A stretch of 64,000 bases of DNA from CAUZWH01 sp965224275 (GTDB taxonomy: Bacteria > Pseudomonadota > Alphaproteobacteria > SHVV01), in contig CBDCYR010000011.1 in NCBI GenBank assembly GCA_965224275.1, positions 496,001-560,000 of the forward strand. Direction: 5' to 3'. Of this stretch, positions 8,413 to 17,709 are shown in pieces. Numbering within the stretch: the first letter of the stretch is position 1; every line of letters starts with the position of its first letter. Made by a program: the position numbers and the translations under genes. The notes under the pieces were generated by a model, which ran no database searches, was not told the DNA's origin, and saw only the letters and a list, made by a program, of their open reading frames with translations.

Positions 8413-8831
8413 CCTGCTGAATCTGTGTAAAGTTCTTTGGGATCAATTTCGACGTCTGCGATTACCGTAACTGCATCATCGCGCACCGCATTAAAAAAAC
8501 ACGATCGTCGCCCGGTATGACAGGCAACCCCGGTTTGATCGACCCGCAGCAATATGGTGTCACCATCGCAATCAACCCGAAACTCCACGAGCTCCTGGAT
8601 TTGCCCGGAGGTGTCGCCTTTGCGCCACAGCGCCTGCCGGGACCGCGACCAATAACAGCTGCGCCCGGTTTTCAAAGTCTCGATAACGGCGTCCCGATTC
8701 ATCCAAGCCATCATCAGGACTTCGCCTGAATCGTGCTGCTGGGCGATCGCGGGTACCAAGCCGCGTTGATCGAAGATCAAGGTTTTCAGAATTGCCTCAA
8801 TGGTCGTCTCGCTGGTCGCCGCGACGTTCAT
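8409..8831 (-). CDS. hisI: phosphoribosyl-AMP cyclohydrolase HisI
   Basis: 140 aa; hydrolyses phosphoribosyl-AMP to ProFAR, the third step of histidine synthesis, in the cytoplasm. Metal ligands are present: Asp87, Asp89, Asp91 (Mg) and Cys88, Cys104, Cys111 (Zn). It is the single-domain HisI form without a HisE fusion. The TAG stop (8409-8411) is part of the CTAG end of the MITE, so the last codons abut the repeat. Last gene of the long minus-strand block; other his genes are not nearby. Confidence 0.95.
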   Translation of the reverse strand: MNVAATSETTIEAILKTLIFDQRGLVPAIAQQHDSGEVLMMAWMNRDAVIETLKTGRSCYWSRSRQALWRKGDTSGQIQELVEFRVDCDGDTILLRVDQTGVACHTGRRSCFFNAVRDDAVTVIADVEIDPKELYTDSAG

Positions 8832-8882
8832 TTATTCATCCCCTGAGCTCGTCAGCGATCTTCGTGGCATAAGCCAAACGGT

Positions 8883-10061
8883 TTACGCGGTACCGCTAAG
8901 CCGCGCAAACCCACCCGTCAAATCGTCGATGAGATCGTCAATGTCTTCTAGACCGACGTGGATCCTCAACGTTGGCCCTTCGGGTGACCACGACGTTGCG
9001 GTACGCGTCCGCGCCGGTTTGGTCGGCAAGATGAGGCTTTCATAACCACCCCATGAAGCGCCCATTCCGAACAGCTCAAGCCCGTCTAACATTGCGGCGA
9101 CGGCCGTCGCTTCGGCGGGTTTCAGGATGACCCCGAACAGTCCGCTGGCACCGGTAAAATCGCGCTTCCAGATATCGTGCCCGGGATCACTCGAGAGGGG
9201 CGGGTAGAGGACACGCGCAACCTCGGGACGTTGAGCTAGCCATTCGGCTAGAGCCAACGCGCTACGGGCATGACGATCGAGGCGCACGGACATCGTTCGA
9301 ATCCCCCGCTGCGCGAGGTAGATGTCGTCGGGTCCGGCGCAGAATCCAAGCTCATTCGCGCAACTTCTCAGGGCCGGCCAATGTTCCGTCGAGGTAACCG
9401 CCGTCCCTAACATCGCATCGGAATGACCGACGATATATTTCGTAGCCGCCTGTATCGAAACGTCGACACCTTTTTCGAACGGTTTGAAGTAAAGCGGCGT
9501 TGCCCATGTATTATCCATCATCACAATGGCGCCTTGGCTGTGAGCAACTTCGGAAATTGCCGGCACGTCTTGGACCTCAAAGGTCAGTGATCCCGGTGAT
9601 TCGACGAAAACCACTTTAGTGTCGGGCTCGATCAACTCGCCGATACCGGCGCCGATCAACGGGTCGTAATAGGTCGTCCTGACGCCGAATCGTTTGAGGA
9701 CAGTGTCGCAGAATCGGCGCGAGGGGCCGTAGACGTTATCCACCATAAGGAGGTGACTTCCGGCCCCGAGAAATGCCGTCAACGCGCCCGTAATGGCGGC
9801 CAGACCAGATGGGTAAATTACGCACCCTGCTCCGCCTTCGAGAGCCGTGACAGCGTCCTCAAGCGCGAATGTCGTCGGGGTGCCGTGGCGGCCATAGAAA
9901 ACACTCCGGTCATGCGGGTCTTGCATGTTGCGGCGGCTTTCTTCGAGGTGCTCGACGGTCGGATGAAGAATCGTTGATGCGTGATAGACCGGCGGATTGA
10001 CGATGCCGAAATTGTCTTCGGGATTGCGTCCCGCGGTAACGATCGTGGTGTCTTGTTTCAT
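8883..10061 (-). CDS. metC: cystathionine beta-lyase (Cys/Met-metabolism PLP enzyme)
   Basis: 392 aa fold-type I PLP enzyme of the Cys/Met metabolism family. PLP lysine is Lys208 in ATKYIVGHSD; the phosphate-binding YPSGLAAI (83-90) and the cofactor Asp in MMDNTWATP are visible. Overall similarity is to MetC, which cleaves cystathionine to homocysteine, pyruvate and ammonia; gamma-synthase/lyase activity cannot be excluded from sequence alone. It lies 3' of sseA, the GNAT gene and cysK, consistent with a role in sulfur amino-acid flow. Confidence 0.9.
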   Translation of the reverse strand: MKQDTTIVTAGRNPEDNFGIVNPPVYHASTILHPTVEHLEESRRNMQDPHDRSVFYGRHGTPTTFALEDAVTALEGGAGCVIYPSGLAAITGALTAFLGAGSHLLMVDNVYGPSRRFCDTVLKRFGVRTTYYDPLIGAGIGELIEPDTKVVFVESPGSLTFEVQDVPAISEVAHSQGAIVMMDNTWATPLYFKPFEKGVDVSIQAATKYIVGHSDAMLGTAVTSTEHWPALRSCANELGFCAGPDDIYLAQRGIRTMSVRLDRHARSALALAEWLAQRPEVARVLYPPLSSDPGHDIWKRDFTGASGLFGVILKPAEATAVAAMLDGLELFGMGASWGGYESLILPTKPARTRTATSWSPEGPTLRIHVGLEDIDDLIDDLTGGFARLSGTA

Positions 10062-10162
10062 AAGGCGTATCGAACTCCTCCGTTGCGCGCGGCCGGGTTG
10101 GTCGGGGTCACGACGGGCGGCGCATCATGAACAGTCGCGCCGGTGGTGCCAACCTCGATTGG

Positions 10163-10750
10163 TTAATCGGGCCGGGGCGCAGGATCGGGGTCCGGGTCAA
10201 TATGGACGGTGCGCCGAGAATAGGGAACGAAGCCCATCTTCTGGTAAAGCGGCAGCGCGCGAGGGTGATCGAGGTTGTTGGTATTGACCCAAACGCGCTT
10301 GGGGTTTTGTTCCCAGCAATAGCGCACAACCCAGTTTAGCAGGTAGCTGCCGAGCCCCAATCCAATGTACTCGGGTAGCAGTCCAAAATAGGCAAGGTGA
10401 ATGACGCCTTCCTGGCGCCGATCGAGCTCTGCATATCCGGCCGGGCACCCTGTCCTGTACAGCACATAAATCTCGACGCGTTCGTGCTCGATAGTTTCGC
10501 GAAGCTCCCGGTCGCTCATTCGTTTGCGATCAGTCCACATCCATGGGCGGCCCACCGCGTCATAGAGAAATCTATAGAAGGAGACAGATGGATTTTCTGC
10601 GCGGAGCAGCGCGATCCGCTCTTTTGGCGAGTGTAGCGGTGGCAGGTCCGGTGCCTGCATCATCTCCAGATAGGTAATAGTGCAAGGAATTCGAGCAGCG
10701 CTTCGAGCAGCTTTGCCGGCCCCCAGCGCAATCCGATCACGCCTGTCCAT
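10163..10750 (-). CDS. GNAT-family N-acetyltransferase
   Basis: 195 aa. The GNAT core is visible from about residue 75: GYAELDRRQEGVIHLAYFGLLPEYIGLGLGSYLLNWVV, with the acetyl-CoA loop of the Q/RxxGxG/A type as EYIGLGLGS, and the C-terminal NNLDHPRALPLYQKMGF motif typical of the fold. Substrate unknown. The stop of sseA lies 12 bp upstream, so the two are probably co-transcribed. The N-terminal 28 residues are weakly conserved and a later start (Met30 or Met31) is possible. Confidence 0.82.
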   Translation of the reverse strand: MDRRDRIALGAGKAARSAARIPCTITYLEMMQAPDLPPLHSPKERIALLRAENPSVSFYRFLYDAVGRPWMWTDRKRMSDRELRETIEHERVEIYVLYRTGCPAGYAELDRRQEGVIHLAYFGLLPEYIGLGLGSYLLNWVVRYCWEQNPKRVWVNTNNLDHPRALPLYQKMGFVPYSRRTVHIDPDPDPAPRPD

Positions 10751-10762
10751 TGCGTCGCCTGG

Positions 10763-11623
10763 TTAGGTTTCTATGGGCGTATCGTCCCGACCGCCCCATT
10801 CGGTCCAAGACCCATCGTACAATGCGTGGGCGTTATGACCGACGAGATGGAGACCAAGGGATATGATCGCAGCGGTTACACCCGATCCGCAACTCGTGAC
10901 AATGGGCTGCTCAAGTTTCAGCCCCGCTTGATCAAATGCCTGCCGCAATTGTGGCGGATCGAGCAATGTACCGGTTTCAGCGTCAACCAAGTCGCCATAG
11001 GGTAGGTTTCGAGCGCCGGGAATGTGGCCAGATCGCATCCCTTCGCGCGGTTCGGGTTCGGTGCCATCGAACCGGCCCGCGGAACGGGCATCGGCGACCT
11101 GTTCGCCACCATTGACCACGTTGGCGCGCATATCTTCGAGCGAGCGATACAACGCCGCGGTGTAAGTCGCGGTAAAAGGCGGATCCGCCGGATTTGGCGT
11201 GGACGGTTTTCCTTCCTCGGTGGGGCGCGATTCTCCGCGCCATTTCGCGATGCCGCCGTCAAGTACCGCGACCTGGTTATGACCGAAGACGCGGAACATC
11301 CACCAGGCGCGTGCCGCGCTGAAAATACCGAGCCCATCATAGGCCACAACTTGATGCGCGTTGCCGATCCCGAGCTCCGTGACGCACTCAGAAAATAGCT
11401 GAGGGGAAGGCAGCGTATGGGGAAGGCCGCTTTCGGTGTTGGCTATCTGATCAATATTGAAAAAGCGCGCACCCGGTATGCGGGCGCGCTCGAACTCCCA
11501 TTTTGGATTCTTCTTCTGGGCCGGCAGATACCATGACGAATCGACAATTCGTAGATTGGGATCGCCGAGCCTCGCCGCCAACCATTGGGTTGAAACAATC
11601 GCGTCGGGTCGATCTTCGCTCAT
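10763..11623 (-). CDS. sseA: 3-mercaptopyruvate sulfurtransferase (two-domain rhodanese)
   Basis: 286 aa with an inactive N-terminal rhodanese domain (about 8-125) and a catalytic C-terminal domain (about 160-280). The active-site loop is Cys245-GSGVT; CG[S/A]GVT marks mercaptopyruvate sulfurtransferases rather than thiosulfate rhodaneses (usually CRKGVT). It transfers sulfur from 3-mercaptopyruvate to a thiol acceptor. The start overlaps the alaX stop by 4 bp, indicating coupling to cysK-alaX. Confidence 0.93.
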   Translation of the reverse strand: MSEDRPDAIVSTQWLAARLGDPNLRIVDSSWYLPAQKKNPKWEFERARIPGARFFNIDQIANTESGLPHTLPSPQLFSECVTELGIGNAHQVVAYDGLGIFSAARAWWMFRVFGHNQVAVLDGGIAKWRGESRPTEEGKPSTPNPADPPFTATYTAALYRSLEDMRANVVNGGEQVADARSAGRFDGTEPEPREGMRSGHIPGARNLPYGDLVDAETGTLLDPPQLRQAFDQAGLKLEQPIVTSCGSGVTAAIISLGLHLVGHNAHALYDGSWTEWGGRDDTPIET

Positions 11624-12345
11624 GAGTAAGTCGGATCCAAGTCAGCTAGCGTGACAACAACGCGGCGGTTCTGGCGGCCCTTCTTCTCGATCTTGCTAAC
11701 GATAACGCGTCCGATCTCGCGCGTATTGGCCAGGTGAGTGCCACCACAGGGTTGCAGGTCCTGCCCCTCGATTCGGATCAGTCGTACTTTTCCGGTGCCG
11801 GTCGGCGGCTTGACCGCCATTGTTTTGACCAAATCGGGTTGGGCCACGAGATCCGCATCGGAAATCCACTCGGCCACGACCGAATTGCCGTTTTCGACAA
11901 GTTCGTTGAGGCCGGCCGTAAGCGTCTCCTTATCGATGATGGCCTCGGGGATATCGAAGTCGAGCCGCCCCTTGGTATCGCTTATCTGCCCACCGGTAAC
12001 GGGGTAGGGCACCAAAGCCGAGAGCAGATGCAAGCACGTGTGAACCCGCATGATCCGGTGGCGACGATCCCAGTCGATACTAGCTGTCACCTTCGCGCCC
12101 GGCAGCGTGTTGAATGCCGCCGCGGCCGGGATATGAAGGACACTGTCCGGACCATCGCCCTTGCGCGTGTCGACGATTTGAATGTCGCCGTCGGCCGTGG
12201 CCAGGCGACCGCTATCACCGGGTTGACCGCCGCCCATAGGGTAGAAAATGGTCCGGTCGAGTTCGATCCCCGCTTCGCTCACCGCGGTAATGGTGGCTTC
12301 GCAGGATTTGGCGTAGGGCTGTTCTCGGAACAGGAGTTCGGTCAC
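11620..12345 (-). CDS. alanyl-tRNA editing protein (AlaX family)
   Basis: Trans-editing hydrolase that removes Ser or Gly from mischarged tRNA-Ala. With a GTG start at 12345 it is 241 aa, opening MTELLFREQPYAKSCEA as in AlaX proteins, and the GTGA overlaps the cysK stop by 4 bp; an ATG at 12363 is an alternative. The zinc-binding editing motifs are present: His102-x3-His106 (HTCLH) and the CGGTH motif near residue 204. It includes the AlaX-M/L-type N-terminal glycine-rich GGGQPGDSG segment. Confidence 0.9.
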   Translation of the reverse strand: MTELLFREQPYAKSCEATITAVSEAGIELDRTIFYPMGGGQPGDSGRLATADGDIQIVDTRKGDGPDSVLHIPAAAAFNTLPGAKVTASIDWDRRHRIMRVHTCLHLLSALVPYPVTGGQISDTKGRLDFDIPEAIIDKETLTAGLNELVENGNSVVAEWISDADLVAQPDLVKTMAVKPPTGTGKVRLIRIEGQDLQPCGGTHLANTREIGRVIVSKIEKKGRQNRRVVVTLADLDPTYS

Positions 12346-13352
12346 CGGCCAGTCTCCAACCATTTCGGGACGGGAAGGTCCTTGCCGCGAAGGAACGCCG
12401 GGTTGAACAATTTGCTTTCATAGCGCGTGCCAAAGTCACACAACACCGTGACGATCGTTTGGCCCGGGCCCATGTCGCGGGCCAGACGCACCGCGCCGGC
12501 CACATTGATGCCGGTCGATCCGCCCATACAGAGCCCTTCATACTCAAGCAGATCAAAAATGTAGGGCAAGGCCTCCTCGTCTGGGATCTGATAGGCCCTG
12601 TCAATCGGCGCCCCCTCCAAATTTTTGGTTATTCGGCCTTGTCCGATCCCTTCGGTGATAGAGCTGCCTTCGGATTTGAGCTCGCCGTGCGCATAAAAAT
12701 TGAAAAGCGCCGCGCCCATCGGGTCGGCCAGTGCGACCACAACGTCCTTATTGCGTTCCTTCAGCGCCATGCCAACGCCGGCGAGTGTACCTCCGGTTCC
12801 TACAGCACAGACAAAGCCATCGATCTTGCCATCGGTCTGGTCCCAAATCTCGGGCCCGGTGCCTTCGACATGAGCCTGACGGTTGGCGATATTGTCAAAT
12901 TGATTGGCCCAGATCGCGCCATCGGGCTCGCTCTCGGCGTATTCCGCAGCGAGGCGGCCAGATAGTTTTACGTAGTTGTTGTCGTCGCGGTACGGGACCG
13001 CGGGAACCGGCCGCACATCGGCTCCGCATAAACGCAGCATGGACAACTTCTCGGCGCTTTGGGTCTCCGGGATGACGATGACCGTGCGATAACCGAGGGA
13101 GTTGCCGACCAGCGCGAGGCCGATGCCGGTATTGCCCGCCGTTCCTTCGACGATAACGCCGCCCGGTCTCAGCAGACCTTTGGCCTCCGCATCGCGAATA
13201 ATAAAAAGAGCGGCACGGTCTTTGACCGAGCTGCCTGGGTTCATGAACTCGGCCTTGCCGAGAATTTCGCATCCCGTCTCCTCAGAGACCCGGTTGAGGC
13301 GGACGAGCGGCGTGTTGCCGACCAGGTTGGCGAATGCTCGGGCATTAGCCAC
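12342..13352 (-). CDS. cysK: cysteine synthase A (O-acetylserine sulfhydrylase)
   Basis: 336 aa fold-type II PLP enzyme making cysteine from O-acetylserine and sulfide. PLP lysine Lys44 lies in NPGSSVKDRAA; the substrate loop EGTAGNTGIGLA (69-80) and phosphate loop VGTGGTLAG (about 184) are present. Slightly longer than enteric CysK and with the STGINV C-terminal region, as in an alphaproteobacterial subgroup. It follows the first TENA-like gene by 20 bp and overlaps alaX by 4 bp, so the TENA-cysK-alaX-sseA run is very likely one transcript. Confidence 0.94.
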   Translation of the reverse strand: MANARAFANLVGNTPLVRLNRVSEETGCEILGKAEFMNPGSSVKDRAALFIIRDAEAKGLLRPGGVIVEGTAGNTGIGLALVGNSLGYRTVIVIPETQSAEKLSMLRLCGADVRPVPAVPYRDDNNYVKLSGRLAAEYAESEPDGAIWANQFDNIANRQAHVEGTGPEIWDQTDGKIDGFVCAVGTGGTLAGVGMALKERNKDVVVALADPMGAALFNFYAHGELKSEGSSITEGIGQGRITKNLEGAPIDRAYQIPDEEALPYIFDLLEYEGLCMGGSTGINVAGAVRLARDMGPGQTIVTVLCDFGTRYESKLFNPAFLRGKDLPVPKWLETGR

Positions 13353-13372
13353 GAAATTTATCCGGTCCGGAG

Positions 13373-14074
13373 TTAGTAGTGTTGCCAGACATTGTATTGG
13401 TTGTAGTAGAGGTCGCCGGTGTGAATGACCGCGAACCGGAGGCTGTCTTGTGCTTCCTTGGTCGTGGCATAGCGCGACATGGCGACGGGTCCTAGCGAGC
13501 CATGCTCTTCCTCGACGTCGGAGGCATGGACGGCGATTGACATAATACCGTCTTCGGTAAGATCGTAATGTTCGCGTAAGCCTAGCTCTATTTCAGCGAA
13601 CACCAGTGGGTTGATGCGCTCCGCGGCAAACGACAAAGCCGAAAGTCCCTCGACGAAGGGACGATTGCACATCACCACCTCGAACCAGTGGCGCAGGAGC
13701 CAGGATTCCAGCTGGATTTCGTCCTGCGCTCGGCGTTCCTGATCCCAGCCCAATTCAGTCAGAGTGGAATCGATCAATTTCATGTGGCCGGATGTCTTAG
13801 AGCTTTCGCCATACTCTTCCTCGAGCATGTTCTCGAGAATGCCCTGACGTAGATCTTCATCGGGACAGTTCGCCCACAACACGCCGAAAAGCTTGTTGGT
13901 GGGGTCCGCCCACATCGAGAATTGATGCAGCCATCCTGCGATTTGGTCTGTGCTTGCCCGGCCTTCTTTAACGGCAACAATGAACGGGTGCCGTGTCCGG
14001 TTACGGGCGTCATCAAGCAGTGCGGCCTCGAGCTGTTCGACCAAGATTTCGTTGGAAACAGGTTGCTCGGACAT
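13373..14074 (-). CDS. heme-oxygenase-like TENA/PqqC-fold protein, paralogue 1
   Basis: 233 aa, all-helical. ATG at 14074 has AAGGAG 8 bp upstream; the frame upstream of it is not conserved. Likely metal ligands, conserved in all three paralogues of this block: Glu85-87 (EEEYG), His97, Glu152 (AAERINPLVF), His183, Asp186, Glu188-190 and His191 (HASDVEEEH). This resembles the E..H / E / H..D..H sets of heme-oxygenase-like diiron oxidases (CADD, UndA, BesC), although the final H-to-H spacing is one longer than I recall for those. TENA/PqqC labels describe the fold only. About three quarters identical by eye to paralogue 2. Product unknown; co-transcribed with cysK. Confidence 0.8.
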   Translation of the reverse strand: MSEQPVSNEILVEQLEAALLDDARNRTRHPFIVAVKEGRASTDQIAGWLHQFSMWADPTNKLFGVLWANCPDEDLRQGILENMLEEEYGESSKTSGHMKLIDSTLTELGWDQERRAQDEIQLESWLLRHWFEVVMCNRPFVEGLSALSFAAERINPLVFAEIELGLREHYDLTEDGIMSIAVHASDVEEEHGSLGPVAMSRYATTKEAQDSLRFAVIHTGDLYYNQYNVWQHY

Positions 14075-14149
14075 CTGAGACTCCTTCGAGGAATGGTAGC
14101 GGAGCTTTCTATAGCCCAACGACGCAACCGATGGAATGTGAACTTATGG

Positions 14150-15175
14150 CTAAGTGCGCGCTCGGACCCAGAATTGATACATGGCAAGGAACGTTGTTGG
14201 ATTTTCCAACTCGAAGCGATGCCAGTTATCGAGGGACACCGCGTCGGGGTCGTCAGGATAGCGCGCCCGATATTGCTCGGTAACGAAGCTATCTGGAAAC
14301 TGAAAGCCAATAAATTCGAGATCGAGGTCAAGGAGAGCGCTGGCAATCTGAGGGACCGAGAAACGGTGCTCTTGCACGTGGAAAATGAGATCGCGGCATT
14401 CCGACAGCGTATAAAAATTAATTCGCCCGGTTATGCGGTGGGCCGGGTGGTCCGACGATAGGGCAAATATATCGCGCCGAGCGCTGCGAATTCCATCAGG
14501 CGTAGCTTCGTAGTTGTGCTCGTCCACGAATTTCTGGGCGGCGATATGGGGCTGTCGCGCCAGTTCGCTATAGAGCCCAATCTTCATCAAGCCTCGGCTT
14601 TTGAGCAGCCCGGTTAATACACGCCAGCCTGTGACCGGCTCGGCGAGGTGATGAAGAACACCGACGCACTCAACGAGATCGAATTGCCGACCAAGCGTCG
14701 CGAGGTCGAGAATATCGGCTTGCGCAAACTCCAGGTTCGAAGACCCTGTAAGCGCGGCCATACGGACCGCGTAGCTCAGGCTTGATAGGCTGAGATCAAT
14801 CGCCAACACCTTGGCGCCGGCGTAGGCCTGCGCACACATCAACGCATGCAGACCGGTTCCGCAACCGGCGACAAGAACATCGGGACACTCAACGCTGCCA
14901 ATATCGACGAGGTGGGGAAATAGGCCCGTCAAAGAGTCGTGCAGGTGCTGTCGTGAGGGTCGACTAAACGCCCGCCAGCGAGGATAGGGATTCTGCTCAT
15001 ATTGGTTTCGGACGGCGCCAGAAATGGCATCCTCAAGCCCACCAATTACTGCAATTTCACCCCGCAGTTGGTTCTCCAATAGGGGTTCGGCGATCTGACG
15101 GCGAAGCAACTCTCCCATCAGCTTTGAAGCTGTTGCGTTCGGAGGTTGAAGGTCCGATGCATTCGCGAGTGTCAA
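14150..15175 (-). CDS. C-terminal methyltransferase fragment of a TPR-methyltransferase gene split by IS21
   Basis: Class I SAM methyltransferase domain: VLVAGCGTGLHAL is the SAM-binding glycine loop, DLSLSSLSYA the acidic strand and VECVGVLHHL motif post-II; the family signature NQYEQNPYPRW precedes it. The first codons (TTG start at 15175, then ACA) come from the IS21 end; native sequence begins at the 6-bp target duplication 15164-15169. Removing the IS and one target copy joins this in frame to the TPR fragment at 17716-18687, giving about 661 aa, the usual size of TPR-methyltransferase proteins in this class. Translation from the TTG would be weak, so the domain is probably not made normally. 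Confidence 0.88.
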   Translation of the reverse strand: MTLANASDLQPPNATASKLMGELLRRQIAEPLLENQLRGEIAVIGGLEDAISGAVRNQYEQNPYPRWRAFSRPSRQHLHDSLTGLFPHLVDIGSVECPDVLVAGCGTGLHALMCAQAYAGAKVLAIDLSLSSLSYAVRMAALTGSSNLEFAQADILDLATLGRQFDLVECVGVLHHLAEPVTGWRVLTGLLKSRGLMKIGLYSELARQPHIAAQKFVDEHNYEATPDGIRSARRDIFALSSDHPAHRITGRINFYTLSECRDLIFHVQEHRFSVPQIASALLDLDLEFIGFQFPDSFVTEQYRARYPDDPDAVSLDNWHRFELENPTTFLAMYQFWVRART

Positions 15176-15369
15176 TCGGCGTCCAAAATTGACCCCCTAT
15201 CGGCGTGCAATATTGACCCCCCTGAGCGGCACGGCGGAGGTTGTCCCGGTAGTCAATAGGGGGGACCCGAGCGGCTTCGTGTAGCGCCTTGCGGTGCGCG
15301 GAGCGAAGCCGCGTGGGAGGTACGGGTTGACCCAGCGGGGCAAGCGGGCCGCAGGCACGGCCTGCCGGG

Positions 15370-16098
15370 TCAGCAGCGGTTCTTGAAGCGCCAGCTCTCG
15401 TTGCCGGTCTCGATGATCTCGCAATGGTGGGTCAGGCGGTCGAGCAGGGCTGTGGTCATCTTGGGGTCGCCGAAGACGGAGGGCCATTCGCCGAAAGCGA
15501 GGTTGGTGGTGACGATGATCGAGGTGCGCTCGTAGAGCCGGCTCATCAGATGGAACAGCAGCTGGCCGCCGGCCTGGGCGAAGGGCAGGTAGCCGAGTTC
15601 GTCGAGGATGACGAAGTCGCGTCGGACGAGCTGGTCCGCGGTACGGCCCTGGCGTCCGGAGCGGAGTTCGGCCTCGAGGTGGTTGACCAGGTCGACGACG
15701 TTGTAGCAGCGGCCACGGGCGTCCTTTCTGATACAGGCGCGGGCGATGGCGACGGCGAGATGGGTCTTGCCGGTGCCGGTGCCGCCGACCAGCACGATGT
15801 TGCGCTTGCCCTCCAGGAAGTCGCCGCCGGCGAGTTCCTGGATCAGGGGCTCATTGCCCGGGGAAGCGGCGAAGTCGAAGTCGGCCAGCTCCTTGGCCGT
15901 CGGCAGCCTGGCGGACGTCATCTGGTACTTGATGGAGCGCGCCTGCTTGTCGGCGACCTCGGTCTGCAGCAGCGTACCGATGATCTGCTGCACCGGATGA
16001 CGACGCTTGAGCCCGTCGGCGAGGATGTCGTCGTAGGCGGCGCGCATGCCCGCGAGCTTCAACGCCGTCATCATCGCCAGCACCTCATGACGCTCCAT
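15370..16098 (-). CDS. istB: IS21 helper ATPase IstB
   Basis: 242 aa AAA+ protein of the DnaA/DnaC type. Walker A is GGTGTGKTHLA (about residues 84-94), Walker B FVILDELGYLPF (about 146-157), and a C-terminal sensor region LDRLTHHCEIIETGNESWR. It assembles on DNA and stimulates the IstA transposase. The start overlaps the istA end by 14 bp, as is normal for the family. Intact. Confidence 0.95.
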   Translation of the reverse strand: MERHEVLAMMTALKLAGMRAAYDDILADGLKRRHPVQQIIGTLLQTEVADKQARSIKYQMTSARLPTAKELADFDFAASPGNEPLIQELAGGDFLEGKRNIVLVGGTGTGKTHLAVAIARACIRKDARGRCYNVVDLVNHLEAELRSGRQGRTADQLVRRDFVILDELGYLPFAQAGGQLLFHLMSRLYERTSIIVTTNLAFGEWPSVFGDPKMTTALLDRLTHHCEIIETGNESWRFKNRC

Positions 16099-17608
16099 GA
16101 CCGGCCTCCCTCAGGCGATCGTAGCGCTGACAGTCGGCCACCGGCCGGTGGCGAAGCTGCAGGCCCTCGGGCGTCGGGATGGTCGCCGGCGGTGCCGGCT
16201 GGCACTGCCGGGCGAGGATGTTGAGCACGACGTCGGCGCTGCAGGCGCCGAAGTCGAGCGCCTCGGCACAGGCCGCCTCGACCGCCTCCAGCCCGTCCTC
16301 CTGAACCGCCGCGAGGATCCTCACGAACTGCCTGTCACCGTCGTCGCAACCCGTCAGCCGGGCCCGTATGCGGCCGAGCGCGCCGGGCAGTTGCCAGCCC
16401 TTGAAGGGCGCGCCGTTCCTCAGCGCACCAGGCTTCCGCGTCAGGATCGGCACGTAGTGCCACGGATCGTAGGCGATCTCGCCGCGCCCGAAGCTCCGGG
16501 GATGCTCGGCGACGGTCTCGCCATCCTGGCGGATGACAATCCGATCGGCATAGGCCCGCACGTCGACCGTCCGCCCGACGGCGCGGGCCGCCACGCTGTA
16601 GTGGTTGTTGTCGAAGCGCACCAGACAGGTCTTGGAGACCGATACCTCGGTGGCGTGGAAGCCGTCGAAGGGGCCGCGATAGGCCATCAGGAAGGGCCGC
16701 TCCTCCTCGAACACCTGCCACACCGTCTTGCCCTCGATCGTCGGATGCGGCCGCTTCTTGGCGTCCTCGATACACCGATCCATCAGCCACGCGTTGATCT
16801 CGGCGTAGGAGCGGCCCCGCGGGATGGGCACGAACAGGCGGCCGCGGACGTCACCCACCTGCCTCTCGACCTGGCCCTTCTCCCAGCCCGCACCCGGAGT
16901 GCACGCCACCGGCTCCACCAGATGGTGGGAGCACAGCTCCAGAAAGCGCCGGTTGTAGGCGCGCTCCTTGCCCACGAAGACCATGCTCACCGCCGTCTTC
17001 ATGTTGTCGTAGATGCCCCGTCGGCAGACCCCGCCGAAGAAGTGGAAGGCCCGTTCGTGCGCCTCGAACACCATCTCCTGGCTCTCGCGCGGGAAGATCT
17101 GAACCAGCTGCATGCGGCTGTAGCAGAGCCGCATGTGCGCTGCCTTCACCTTGGTCGTCACACCCGACAGGCGCGCGTACTCGTGGCTCCAGTCGAACTG
17201 GTAGGCCTCGCCGGGATCGAAGCTCAGCGGCACAAAACCCTGCGACGGCGACAACAGCCGCCACCGCCGACGCCAGGTCCTGGCGTAGCGGCGCACCGCG
17301 TCGTAGCCGCCGCCATAGCCCAGAGCCGCAAGGTCTTCATGAATCCGCAGCAGAGAAAAGCGGTCCCGGCGCGGCTTCTTCTCGTTGGCCTCAAGCCGGC
17401 GCTCCAACTCCTCCACCCACGGCCCAAGCTTCGGCAGCGGCTGGATCTTGCGCTCGTAGCTGTACGAGGTCTCATCGCCCCGTACCACCTTGCGCACCGT
17501 GTTCTTCGAAACCCTCAAATCCCGGGCGATCTTCTTGATCGGAACGCCCTTCACCAGATGATCCCGACGGATCCGCGCAATCGTCTCCACAACCAGCATC
17601 TCCCCCAC
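16085..17608 (-). CDS. istA: IS21 transposase IstA
   Basis: 507 aa DDE transposase. An N-terminal HTH of the resolvase/Mos type (about 15-50, KKIARDLRVSKNTVRKVVRGDE) precedes an rve catalytic domain with FDWSHEYARLSG, YDNMKTAV and GWEKGQVERQVGDVR (Asp-Asp-Glu), then a Mu-transposase-like C-terminal domain. Length is typical. Its GC content is higher than in the flanking gene halves, consistent with recent arrival. A long plus-strand frame opposite it is a shadow. Confidence 0.95.
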   Translation of the reverse strand: MGEMLVVETIARIRRDHLVKGVPIKKIARDLRVSKNTVRKVVRGDETSYSYERKIQPLPKLGPWVEELERRLEANEKKPRRDRFSLLRIHEDLAALGYGGGYDAVRRYARTWRRRWRLLSPSQGFVPLSFDPGEAYQFDWSHEYARLSGVTTKVKAAHMRLCYSRMQLVQIFPRESQEMVFEAHERAFHFFGGVCRRGIYDNMKTAVSMVFVGKERAYNRRFLELCSHHLVEPVACTPGAGWEKGQVERQVGDVRGRLFVPIPRGRSYAEINAWLMDRCIEDAKKRPHPTIEGKTVWQVFEEERPFLMAYRGPFDGFHATEVSVSKTCLVRFDNNHYSVAARAVGRTVDVRAYADRIVIRQDGETVAEHPRSFGRGEIAYDPWHYVPILTRKPGALRNGAPFKGWQLPGALGRIRARLTGCDDGDRQFVRILAAVQEDGLEAVEAACAEALDFGACSADVVLNILARQCQPAPPATIPTPEGLQLRHRPVADCQRYDRLREAGHGAS

Positions 17609-17709
17609 CTCGTCTGTCCAAACAACAAGGTGTGTTCAAGAGCACAAAACCAGGGGGGGCAATTTTGGACGCCGATTACCCCACCAAGGGGGTCAATATT
17701 CCACGCCGA

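Noticed and set aside
8120..8446. open frames across the MITE (both strands)
   Set aside because: Same apparent peptides occur in every copy because of the GC-rich inverted repeats; no start context or domain.
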